DNA of 19,359 bases from DASTDH01 sp041167675 (GTDB lineage: Bacteria; Verrucomicrobiota; Verrucomicrobiia; Chthoniobacterales; JAFAMB01), in NCBI GenBank assembly GCA_041167675.1, contig JBEEIB010000456.1, forward strand, positions 1 through 19,359, in the 5' to 3' direction. The notes under the pieces are model-generated. The model saw nothing but the letters and a program-made list of their open reading frames with translations, had not been told where the DNA came from and made no database searches. Numbering within the stretch: the stretch's first letter is position 1; every line of letters begins with the position of its first letter. Made by a program: the position numbers and the translations under genes. Shown in pieces: positions 6,655 through 13,463 of this stretch.

Positions 6655-6677
6655 TTTTTTGCGTCTTTGGGTGAGAT
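6655..6677 (-). repeat. CGCAAAGA dispersed repeat, inverted degenerate copy
   Basis: TTTGCGTCTTTGGGTGAGAT, one change from the usual word. It is the partner of 6155-6176. The DNA between the IS110 remnant and this repeat (6511-6654) contains a GCCTTCGCCAGCTACGGCG-like junk repeat fragment and no supported gene. Confidence 0.75.
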
Positions 6678-6706
6678 CATTCGCTTCGACTCGCCGGAAT
6701 GACCGT

Positions 6707-6735
6707 TTGACAGGTCGGCTAATACGTATTACTAA
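6707..6735 (+). promoter_or_regulatory. Candidate promoter of the LacI-led sugar operon
   Basis: A perfect -35 TTGACA (6707-6712) is followed 17 bp later by TACTAA (6730-6735) as a weak -10. The GTG start of the regulator is only 24 bases beyond, giving a short leader without a Shine-Dalgarno sequence. The -10 and spacer are covered by the palindromic operator at 6718-6746, which suggests repression by occlusion. Confidence 0.5.
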
Positions 6736-6746
6736 TTCGTATTAGC
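6718..6746. promoter_or_regulatory. Tandem CG-centred palindromic operator, probable LacI-family site
   Basis: GCTAATACG (6718-6726) and CGTATTAGC (6738-6746) form a perfect nine-bp inverted repeat around an 11-bp spacer. Inside it are two CG-centred 12-mers: TAATACGTATTA (6720-6731, a perfect palindrome) and TAATTCGTATTA (6733-6744, near-perfect), whose start points are 13 bp apart. LacI-family operators typically are palindromes with a central CG, where the hinge helices insert. Position over the promoter of a lacI-type gene argues for autoregulation of the whole operon. Confidence 0.7.
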
Positions 6747-6759
6747 AATACTTTTCCCC

Positions 6760-7779
6760 GTGTCTCCTCCGTTCATCAAAGCGCGCCCCACCCAAAAAGA
6801 TATTGCCAAGCTGGCTCAGGTTTCGCAGGCGACGGTCTCACTCGTCCTAAACGGTGTCGCCGATTCCTCAGTCCCGGCGATCACCCGGCGAAAGGTTTTC
6901 CGCGCCGCAAAAAACCTGGGATATGTACCGAACCGCGTAGCCCAGAGCCTTCGAACCCAGCGGACCAAAACCATTGCCTGCATCGTTCCGGACATTACCA
7001 ATCCTTTCTATCCTGCTCTCGAGCGCGGCGCGCAGAACAGTGCAGAAGCCCACGGCTACGACGTACTCATTTACAACACTGACGGGCTTCCGGGCAAAGA
7101 ACGAAAATGTCTCGACCGCCTGTTGGAAGGCCGGGTCGATGGTGTGATCGGTGTATTCTTTCATTTGACCGCACGCGATTTGCGTCCACTCCTCGAACGG
7201 AAGATTGCCGTCGTGCGGATTGAAGCGGGTCTGAAGCTGGGCGGGCCCTGGCCGCTGGATAACCTCTTTGTCGATAACGTGAGCGCGGCGAAAGCCGCTG
7301 CTCATTACCTCATCGAGCAGGGTCATCGACGAATCGCGATGTTGGCGGGGAACGCCGGTCCGGATTCGGCTCGGGTACGCGGTTATAGAGAGGCCTTGCG
7401 CGGCAAAAAGCTTTTATCCGATGTCGTATCCGGCCGCGAATTCTCGGAGAGACAAGGATACGAGTCAACGCAGCGCATTTTGAGACGGGCCACTCGTCCT
7501 ACCGCGATCTTCGCCGGGAATGACATGATGGCGATCGGAGCGATCATGGCAGTGCGGGAAGCTGGTCTCCAGATTCCGGAGGAAGTCGCTATCGCCGGCT
7601 TTGATGATATCTCCATCGCACGATTGGTTTCGCCCCCGCTCACTACCGTCAGTCAGTTTCAGCAAAAACTCGGGAACCGTGCGGTTGAGATGTTGCTTGA
7701 GCGTCTGAACGGCGAAACCACTGGACCGGGGCGCTGTGAGGAGATGCCTTTCGAGCTGATGATCCGTAAATCCGCCTAA
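6760..7779 (+). CDS. LacI-family transcriptional regulator
   Basis: The 339-residue protein has an N-terminal helix-turn-helix (TQKDIAKLAQVSQATVSLVLNG, about 11-32), a hinge helix (NRVAQSLRT, 58-66), and a periplasmic-binding-protein-like effector domain. Diagnostic segments are VPDITNPFY (76-84), AGNDMMAIGA (252-261), VAIAGFDDI (276-284) and PPLTTV (292-297). It probably binds DNA as a dimer and senses the sugar imported by the genes that follow. The GTG start at 6760 is the only one that keeps the HTH intact. A tandem CG-centred operator and promoter lie immediately upstream. It is the first gene of the 6760-13029 operon, 37 bp before the binding-protein gene. The effector is unknown. Confidence 0.95.
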   Translation: MSPPFIKARPTQKDIAKLAQVSQATVSLVLNGVADSSVPAITRRKVFRAAKNLGYVPNRVAQSLRTQRTKTIACIVPDITNPFYPALERGAQNSAEAHGYDVLIYNTDGLPGKERKCLDRLLEGRVDGVIGVFFHLTARDLRPLLERKIAVVRIEAGLKLGGPWPLDNLFVDNVSAAKAAAHYLIEQGHRRIAMLAGNAGPDSARVRGYREALRGKKLLSDVVSGREFSERQGYESTQRILRRATRPTAIFAGNDMMAIGAIMAVREAGLQIPEEVAIAGFDDISIARLVSPPLTTVSQFQQKLGNRAVEMLLERLNGETTGPGRCEEMPFELMIRKSA

Positions 7780-7816
7780 ACCGATTTCTGTCTTCTAACC
7801 CAATCAACCCCCAACC

Positions 7817-9136
7817 ATGAAACAGACCCTCCTGACATTGATCTTGTCGTTAGCATTCCTCGCTGGCGCTGCAGCCGAACCCAAAGAGATTACTCTTTGG
7901 ATCACTGACTTCAATCAACAGCAATTTGACGACTTTGGCCGGACTGTCATCGATCCCTTCAACAGTTCTCAATCGGAGGACAAAGTCAAAGCTACCCTCA
8001 TCCAACACTACGATCGGGAACTGAAGCTTGCGCTATCTGCCGGCAAAGGACCGGACGTTCTCTTTACCGAAGGTCCATCCTACCTTGTCCAGTATAGTAA
8101 GACCGGATTTGTGATCCCACTTGATGGCTACGCCGCGAAGTACAGTTGGGATAAGCGTTTCGTTGGGAGCATGCTCAACCTGCAACGACTCAACGGTAAA
8201 TTGTACGGATTACCAGATGAGTACGAGAGCATGTTCCTCTACTACAACAAAACCCTGTTCGAAAAGAACGGTTGGACGCCGCCGAAAACTCTCGAGGAGC
8301 TGCAAAAGATCGCCGAGGACGCCAAGAGTAAGGGCATCACACCATTCGCTGCCGGCAATGCGAGCTGGAAAGGAACAAACGAATGGTTTGTGACGGTCGT
8401 GCTGAATCACTATGCCGGAGCGGCCAATGTCTACAAAGCGTTGACCGGTGAATTGCCTTGGAACGCCCCGGTATTTGTCGATGCGATCAAGCTGCTGAAC
8501 GATTGGTGGAAGAAGGGCTACTTCAGCAAAAATTATTACGCGCTCACCGGTACCCAGGCTACAGATGATGTGGCGACCGGCAAGGCCGCGATGCTGATTA
8601 GCGGTTCCTGGGCCATCCACGATCTGACCGAAACATTCAAACAGAGCGGTCAACAATGGGATTGGATCGCCTTCCCCTCGGTCGGCCCGGAAGCAACCTA
8701 TCCGCTGTATGAAATTGGTATCGGAGGCACCCAGTCGATTAGCAAGTTCTGCAAAAGCCCGGATGGCGCTGCCGCATTTCTTGACTACATGTACCAGCCA
8801 AAGGTTTTTATGGCTTGGACCGAAGCTCAACCCGCTACCGGCCAACTATTGCCTCCCGGTAATTTTGCCGATTCTGACACCAAGAGCGACAAGCTGGATC
8901 CGCGATTGGTGAAACAGAATGACGCGGTTCTCGCTTGTATCAAAAGTGGCGCAATCGGTTATACGACCTGGACGTTTTGGCCTGATCGCACCGAGTCCGT
9001 GATCGTCGATGGTTTAGAAAAGGTCTGGGCAGGCCAACTCAGCGAAGCCGATTATTTGAAGGGGGTAAATGATCAGTTCCAACAAGACAAAAAGGACGGA
9101 CGAATTCCGCCAGTCATTACGCCACAACTGAAATAA
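7817..9136 (+). CDS. ABC transporter sugar-binding protein (family 1, secreted)
   Basis: A 439-residue extracellular solute-binding protein with a Sec signal peptide (1-20, cut near AGAAA/EPKE) and no lipobox cysteine, so it is expected free in the periplasm. The mature part begins ITLWITDFNQQQFDDF and contains the family motifs GPDVLFTEG and YEIGIGGTQSISKF, and a Trp-rich C-terminal half (WTFWPDRTESV), typical of carbohydrate ligands stacked on aromatic residues. It follows the LacI gene and directly precedes the permeases. This places it as the specificity subunit of the importer. The ligand cannot be deduced. No Shine-Dalgarno sequence is evident before its ATG. Confidence 0.95.
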   Translation: MKQTLLTLILSLAFLAGAAAEPKEITLWITDFNQQQFDDFGRTVIDPFNSSQSEDKVKATLIQHYDRELKLALSAGKGPDVLFTEGPSYLVQYSKTGFVIPLDGYAAKYSWDKRFVGSMLNLQRLNGKLYGLPDEYESMFLYYNKTLFEKNGWTPPKTLEELQKIAEDAKSKGITPFAAGNASWKGTNEWFVTVVLNHYAGAANVYKALTGELPWNAPVFVDAIKLLNDWWKKGYFSKNYYALTGTQATDDVATGKAAMLISGSWAIHDLTETFKQSGQQWDWIAFPSVGPEATYPLYEIGIGGTQSISKFCKSPDGAAAFLDYMYQPKVFMAWTEAQPATGQLLPPGNFADSDTKSDKLDPRLVKQNDAVLACIKSGAIGYTTWTFWPDRTESVIVDGLEKVWAGQLSEADYLKGVNDQFQQDKKDGRIPPVITPQLK

Positions 9137-9139
9137 GTG

Positions 9140-10075
9140 ATGAGCGGAAGACTAAAAGCGTCGACCAGAGAAATCACGCCGACTGGCACAACCAAGTTTC
9201 ACCATGAATCAGGACAACGTCGCTCCGAGTTAGTTGGGTGGCTGTACATTTCTCCTTCGCTGCTAATCAACTCGGTCTTTCTTCTGTTCCCGGTGGTTGC
9301 TACGCTGTTACTGGCATTTACCACCTGGAACGGATTGGAAGATCCGAGTTGGACCGGATTTGCTAACTTTGTCGATATCTTCGCCTCACCGGCATTCTGG
9401 CAAGCGTTGATTAACAATGGGAAATGGACTGTGATTTTTCTCACAGTTCCAATCGCGCTGGCATTGCTCGCTGCTGCCGCTCTTTTTCGGGCACGGCGAT
9501 TGCGGTTCTTGCAGACGATCTTTCTGATTCCCTACATTCTTCCGACTGTTTTACAGGCTCGGATCTGGCAAGGAATGATCTTCAATCCTGAGAGCGGCGT
9601 TTTCGGTTGGCTCAGCAAGCATGGGATCTCAATCCCCGATCCGTTAATCAACACGGACACTTCGTTGTACGGCATTGCGCTGGTCAATCTCTGGGCTTGG
9701 TGGGGGTTTCTTACCGTGATTTTTTTTGCGGCTTTTCGTCAGATTGACAAGGAGTTACTCGATGCCGCTAGAGTGGAGGGCGCCGGCTTTTGGTCCCAAC
9801 TGTTTCGTATCCAAATTCCTCTGATCAAGCCGACAGTTCTGTTCATGCTGATTATGACCTTCGTCTGGTCATTTCTCATCTTCGACTATGTTTATGTCCT
9901 GACGGATGGCGGTCCGGCCGGCTCAAGCGAAGTGCTCTCGACCCTCGCCTATCGTTACGGCTTCGAACGCTTCGAGTTCGGCAAAGCGGCCGCCATTTCG
10001 GCTTTTGCCGGACTGCTCGGAATGATGGCGATCCTATTCTACATCTGGCTGCAAAAGAGAGGGGTGGAACGATGA
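9140..10075 (+). CDS. ABC sugar transporter permease, MalF/UgpA type
   Basis: An integral inner-membrane subunit of 311 residues with about six transmembrane segments (first near 33-60). The EAA loop that docks to the ATPase reads DAARVEGAGFWSQLFRIQI (208-226). I start at ATG 9140; a GTG at 9137 abuts the previous TAA and would add one residue. The end overlaps the next permease by ATGA (10072-10075), indicating translational coupling and one complex. Belongs to the CUT1 carbohydrate uptake class by domain type. Confidence 0.95.
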   Translation: MSGRLKASTREITPTGTTKFHHESGQRRSELVGWLYISPSLLINSVFLLFPVVATLLLAFTTWNGLEDPSWTGFANFVDIFASPAFWQALINNGKWTVIFLTVPIALALLAAAALFRARRLRFLQTIFLIPYILPTVLQARIWQGMIFNPESGVFGWLSKHGISIPDPLINTDTSLYGIALVNLWAWWGFLTVIFFAAFRQIDKELLDAARVEGAGFWSQLFRIQIPLIKPTVLFMLIMTFVWSFLIFDYVYVLTDGGPAGSSEVLSTLAYRYGFERFEFGKAAAISAFAGLLGMMAILFYIWLQKRGVER

Positions 10076-10902
10076 GAGCAAGCCAGCGACCGAAGGGTTT
10101 GTTGATGGCTGCGTTCCTGCTCCTGTTGATGGCGATCAGCCTGTTCCCGGTGTTGCTGATGGTCTTGAACTCCGTCAAGTCGGATGTTGCGGTAATGACA
10201 AATCCGCTGGCTCTTCCTGATCATCTGGCCTGGGATAATTTTCCCAAAGCGTGGGGGCAAGCACATTTGGGAGATGCGCTTTTCTTGTCGCTCCGAATTG
10301 CGTTGCTCACGGTCCTATTTACCTCTACCAGCTCCTCATTGGCGGCCTATGCGCTGGCGAGGAGGAAGATGCGAGGTTGGTCGCTCGCGAGTGGTTATTT
10401 CCTTATGGCCACGACCGTCCCGATTTCCTTATTGATCTTCCCGTTATACGGGTTGGTCGTACGACTTGGCCTACTTGGAAACGAGGTAGTGCTAGCGTTG
10501 ATCTACACCGCTATCTACACACCTTTTTCTATTTTTCTTCTGCGATCTTATTTTCTGGGTGTGCCGCTCGAGTTAGAAGAAGCCGCCCAGCTCGATGGTG
10601 CCGCTGACACGCAGATTTTTTGGCATGTTGTTCTGCCATTGGTCACACCCGGAATTTTGACGGTGGCACTTTTAGTTGCCTTGTTTACTTGGAACGAATT
10701 CCTGTTGTCTCTGACCTTTTTCCAAAGTCAGGACGTCAAGACCGCGATCGTCCAATTCTACTCCTTTGAGGGGCGCTATGGTACGCAATGGAGCCTATTG
10801 ATGGCTAGCGCCGTTATGTTGGCCGGTCCGATTATTGTGCTCTTTCTCATCTTCCAACGCCTTTTTGTCGACGGCTTAGTCGCCGGCAGCATAAAGGGCT
10901 GA
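10072..10902 (+). CDS. ABC sugar transporter permease, MalG/UgpE type
   Basis: A 276-residue inner-membrane protein. The start is the ATG at 10072 that overlaps the upstream stop; a GAGAGGGG run nine bases before it is the clearest ribosome binding site in the operon. The first membrane segment is LLMAAFLLLLMAISLFPVLL. The EAA motif LEEAAQLDGAADTQIFWHVV (168-187) is followed by LPLVTPG. It pairs with the preceding permease and the binding protein. No ATP-binding subunit follows; the next gene is an enzyme. The frame is open further upstream, but that sequence lies inside the previous gene and is not used. Confidence 0.95.
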   Translation: MRASQRPKGLLMAAFLLLLMAISLFPVLLMVLNSVKSDVAVMTNPLALPDHLAWDNFPKAWGQAHLGDALFLSLRIALLTVLFTSTSSSLAAYALARRKMRGWSLASGYFLMATTVPISLLIFPLYGLVVRLGLLGNEVVLALIYTAIYTPFSIFLLRSYFLGVPLELEEAAQLDGAADTQIFWHVVLPLVTPGILTVALLVALFTWNEFLLSLTFFQSQDVKTAIVQFYSFEGRYGTQWSLLMASAVMLAGPIIVLFLIFQRLFVDGLVAGSIKG

Positions 10903-10914
10903 TCTTATTGACCC

Positions 10915-13029
10915 ATGTTACCATCCTCTTCTTACCTTGAACGCGTTTATGCCGGTGTGCTTGGCAAAATCATCGGGGTTTACCTCGGACGACCTTTTGA
11001 AGGATGGACTCATCATCGGATCGAGGCAGAACTGGGCGAGATCTGGGATTATGTACATGAGCGGTTGCGCGTGCCCTTGATAGTCGCTGACGATGACATC
11101 TCTGGCACATTCACCTTCCTGCGAGCGTTGCCAGATCACGGCGGCACGGCTGATATAACACCAAAGCAAATTGGATTAACCTGGTTGAACTACATCGTCG
11201 AGAACCGAAGTATTCTCTGGTGGGGTGGACTGGGAAATTCTACGGAGCATACTGCGTTTCTTCGATTAAAGAGCGGAGTTCCGGCGCCTTTGAGTGGTGC
11301 GATTCAGACCAATGGCAAAACCGTTGCCGAGCAGATCGGCGCGCAGATCTTTATCGATGGTTGGGCGTTGGTTTCTCCCGGTAATCCTCGGTTGGCGGTA
11401 GAACTGGCGCGAAAGGCGGCCTCGGTTAGTCACGATGGTGAAGCGATTTATGCTGCTCAGTTTCTGGCCGCGATCGAGGCGCAGGCGTTCGTCGAATCCC
11501 GGATTGATCAGCTGATCGAAACCGGGCTCTCGTATATTCCGGCTGACAGCCTCGTCACTCGGCTAATCAACGATGTCCGGATTTGGAGCGGCACAGACGG
11601 AAACTGGCGCGTGACGCGGGAGCGGATCGATAAGACCTACGGATACGACAAGTTTCCGGGCAACTGCCACGTCATACCGAATCACGCCATCATTATTCTC
11701 AGTCTACTCTATTCTGAAGATGACTTTCGCCGTGCGCTCATGATCGCCAATACCGCCGGCTGGGACACCGATTGTAATTCGGGCAATGTCGGTTGTCTGA
11801 TGGCAATCAAGAACGGCCTTCCGGCGATCGATGCGAGCTTACGGGAGCCGGTCGCAGATAGACTTTTTCTTTCCACTGCTGACGGGGGACGCGTTGTCAC
11901 GGATGCGGTCCGCGAGACCTACGAGATCTGCCGGATTGCCAATCAGTTGAGACAGGTGGAGCTGGTTTCGATCCCGAAGGATGGTGCCCGTTTTCATTTT
12001 GAGCTTCCCGGGTCAGTCCAAGGATTCCAGATTGACCGAGATGACGACAATGCTTCTGAGCTAACACTGTCAAACGTTGCTGGCAACAGCGCGAGTGGCC
12101 AGCGATGCCTCGTCCTTGCTTTCGAGCGCTTAGCAGAGGACCGCCCGGTCCGAATCGCGACGCCAACCTTCATTCCTCCCGATTCAAAAGACGCCAGTCA
12201 CTACTCATTGATGGCTTGTCCTACGCTCTTTTCCGGACATGTAGTAAGGGGACGGGTGGCCGCCGACCGAGAAAACTCGGCTCCGGTTCGAGTCGTACCT
12301 TTCGTTGCTTACTACAACGGCAATGATGAACTTGCTCAACATTACGGTTCACCGCTCACGCTCGCTCCAGATGCAGTGGAAAATTTCCAATGGCAAATCG
12401 AAGAGTTGGGCGGTGCGCCTATCGCGCGCTTCGGTTTTGAAATTCGTTCCGATCGGGTAACCAAAGGCCGGATCTACGTTGACTACGTCGATTGGTCGGG
12501 GACTCCTACATCTGTTTTTCGCCGCCCCGATATCGACGGGAAAATGTGGCGACGAGCTTGGATCAATGCGGTCGATCATGTCGGCACCCGATGGGAGTCC
12601 GCCTTTCATTTGTCTCAGGATCGAGGTACAGGACTATTCATTCAGGGGTCGCGCGACTGGCAGAATTATACGGTCCAAGCAGCAATCATGTCTGATCCAA
12701 CCAAGTCTTTTGGTTTGGCTGCCCGGGTCCAAGGTCTGACTCGCTATTATGCGCTGGTGCTCGGACCGAGTCAGGCTTTGCGCCTTCTCCGAAACTACGA
12801 TTCGGTCGAGTTGTTGGCGGAAGTATCGTTTACTTGGCATTGGCATCAGCGGTATGATTTCACTCTGCAGGTCGTTGGGACCTGGGTCAGCGGTTCGCTC
12901 AACGGAAACGAGTTAATTCGCTACGACGATTCCGAGACCCCTCTGCGCGATGGCGGAATTGCCTTGATCTGCGAAGAAGGGCTGATCATGACCGACGAGG
13001 TCAGTGTCACGGGGCGAAACGCCGAATGA
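10915..13029 (+). CDS. ADP-ribosylglycohydrolase-like enzyme with C-terminal jelly-roll-like domain
   Basis: A 704-residue cytoplasmic protein (no signal peptide). Residues 1 to about 340 match the ADP-ribosylglycohydrolase/crystallin J1 fold: GVLGKIIGVYLGRPFEG near the start, the acidic metal site ADDDISGT (Asp59-61) and the C-terminal metal motif AGWDTDCNSGNVG with Asp284 and Asp286. This family hydrolyses N- or O-glycosidic bonds with Mg ions. Residues about 360-540 are beta-rich and unassigned; 545-704 look like a concanavalin/jelly-roll sugar-binding domain (RDWQNYTVQAAIM, YYALVLG). Only 12 bp separate it from the permease gene, so it is probably the catabolic enzyme for the imported compound, not a protein-modification eraser. 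The substrate is not deducible. Confidence 0.83.
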   Translation: MLPSSSYLERVYAGVLGKIIGVYLGRPFEGWTHHRIEAELGEIWDYVHERLRVPLIVADDDISGTFTFLRALPDHGGTADITPKQIGLTWLNYIVENRSILWWGGLGNSTEHTAFLRLKSGVPAPLSGAIQTNGKTVAEQIGAQIFIDGWALVSPGNPRLAVELARKAASVSHDGEAIYAAQFLAAIEAQAFVESRIDQLIETGLSYIPADSLVTRLINDVRIWSGTDGNWRVTRERIDKTYGYDKFPGNCHVIPNHAIIILSLLYSEDDFRRALMIANTAGWDTDCNSGNVGCLMAIKNGLPAIDASLREPVADRLFLSTADGGRVVTDAVRETYEICRIANQLRQVELVSIPKDGARFHFELPGSVQGFQIDRDDDNASELTLSNVAGNSASGQRCLVLAFERLAEDRPVRIATPTFIPPDSKDASHYSLMACPTLFSGHVVRGRVAADRENSAPVRVVPFVAYYNGNDELAQHYGSPLTLAPDAVENFQWQIEELGGAPIARFGFEIRSDRVTKGRIYVDYVDWSGTPTSVFRRPDIDGKMWRRAWINAVDHVGTRWESAFHLSQDRGTGLFIQGSRDWQNYTVQAAIMSDPTKSFGLAARVQGLTRYYALVLGPSQALRLLRNYDSVELLAEVSFTWHWHQRYDFTLQVVGTWVSGSLNGNELIRYDDSETPLRDGGIALICEEGLIMTDEVSVTGRNAE

Positions 13030-13083
13030 CAAATGACAGACGACAAATTGCGCGTCGGTTTGTTGGCGTGCTGACGGTCCTGC

Positions 13084-13401
13084 TTGTTTTCGGTAGCGGC
13101 GACTGTCCGGCCGAGAGCCAAACGCGTGCCAGTCGGGAATGCTTGGCCGAAAGGAATGAGGTGAGCCAGACCATTGAGTGCAGTCGCCATCGCGCGGTTT
13201 CCGAATGACAGCTACATGTGATTATTGTGCCGAGCCCCGCCTTTAACGGGAATAGTTGCCAATTCCATTTCTGTTACGCTAACCGCCGCGACACGATGGC
13301 GACTGGGTTTTTTGGTAGCACTCGACGAGCAACTCCGGGTGAGTTTTATCGTTGTACCACACTTAGGGACATATTAGGACAGTCGCCGCTACCGAAAACA
13401 A
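13084..13401. repeat. Composite palindromic element with perfect 25-bp terminal inverted repeats
   Basis: The left end 13084-13108 and right end 13377-13401 are exact inverted copies over 25 bases (core GGTAGCGGCGACTGTCC). Inside are a type 2 half (13092-13197, ending CAGTCGCCATCG) and an inverted type 1 half (about 13284-13393, starting ACACGATGGCGACTG). The whole is thus a nested palindrome of 318 bp. It fills most of the gene-free stretch 13030-13463 between two convergent genes. No open frame encodes a transposase, so it would be a nonautonomous (MITE-like) unit if mobile. Confidence 0.75.
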
Positions 13402-13445
13402 CGCCGACACGCCGACACGCCGAGACGCCGACACGCCGAGACGCC
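13402..13445. repeat. Short tandem repeat of GCCGACAC/GCCGAGAC units
   Basis: About five successive eight-base units alternating GCCGACAC and GCCGAGAC, directly abutting the right end of the palindromic element. CGCCAAACGCC-like tracts occupy the same position after the other element copies (15628-15657 and 15855-15911 are analogous). Units are too short and lack spacers, so this is not a CRISPR array. Confidence 0.8.
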
Positions 13446-13463
13446 TCTCGGCTCTGCCATCTG

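Noticed and set aside
9790..10071. Upstream extension of the MalG-type permease frame
   Set aside because: It is an alternative frame inside the MalF-type gene; the ATG at 10072 has the ribosome binding site and gives the normal permease N-terminus.
12921..13190. Minus-strand open frame whose translation resembles frames at 15257-15526 and 15623-15949
   Set aside because: Similarity comes from the type 2 repeat halves. Differences among copies are not codon-periodic, and the frames have no common start or end, so these are repeats rather than a gene family.
13402..13445. CRISPR-like short repeats
   Set aside because: Units are eight bases with no unique spacers and no cas genes nearby.
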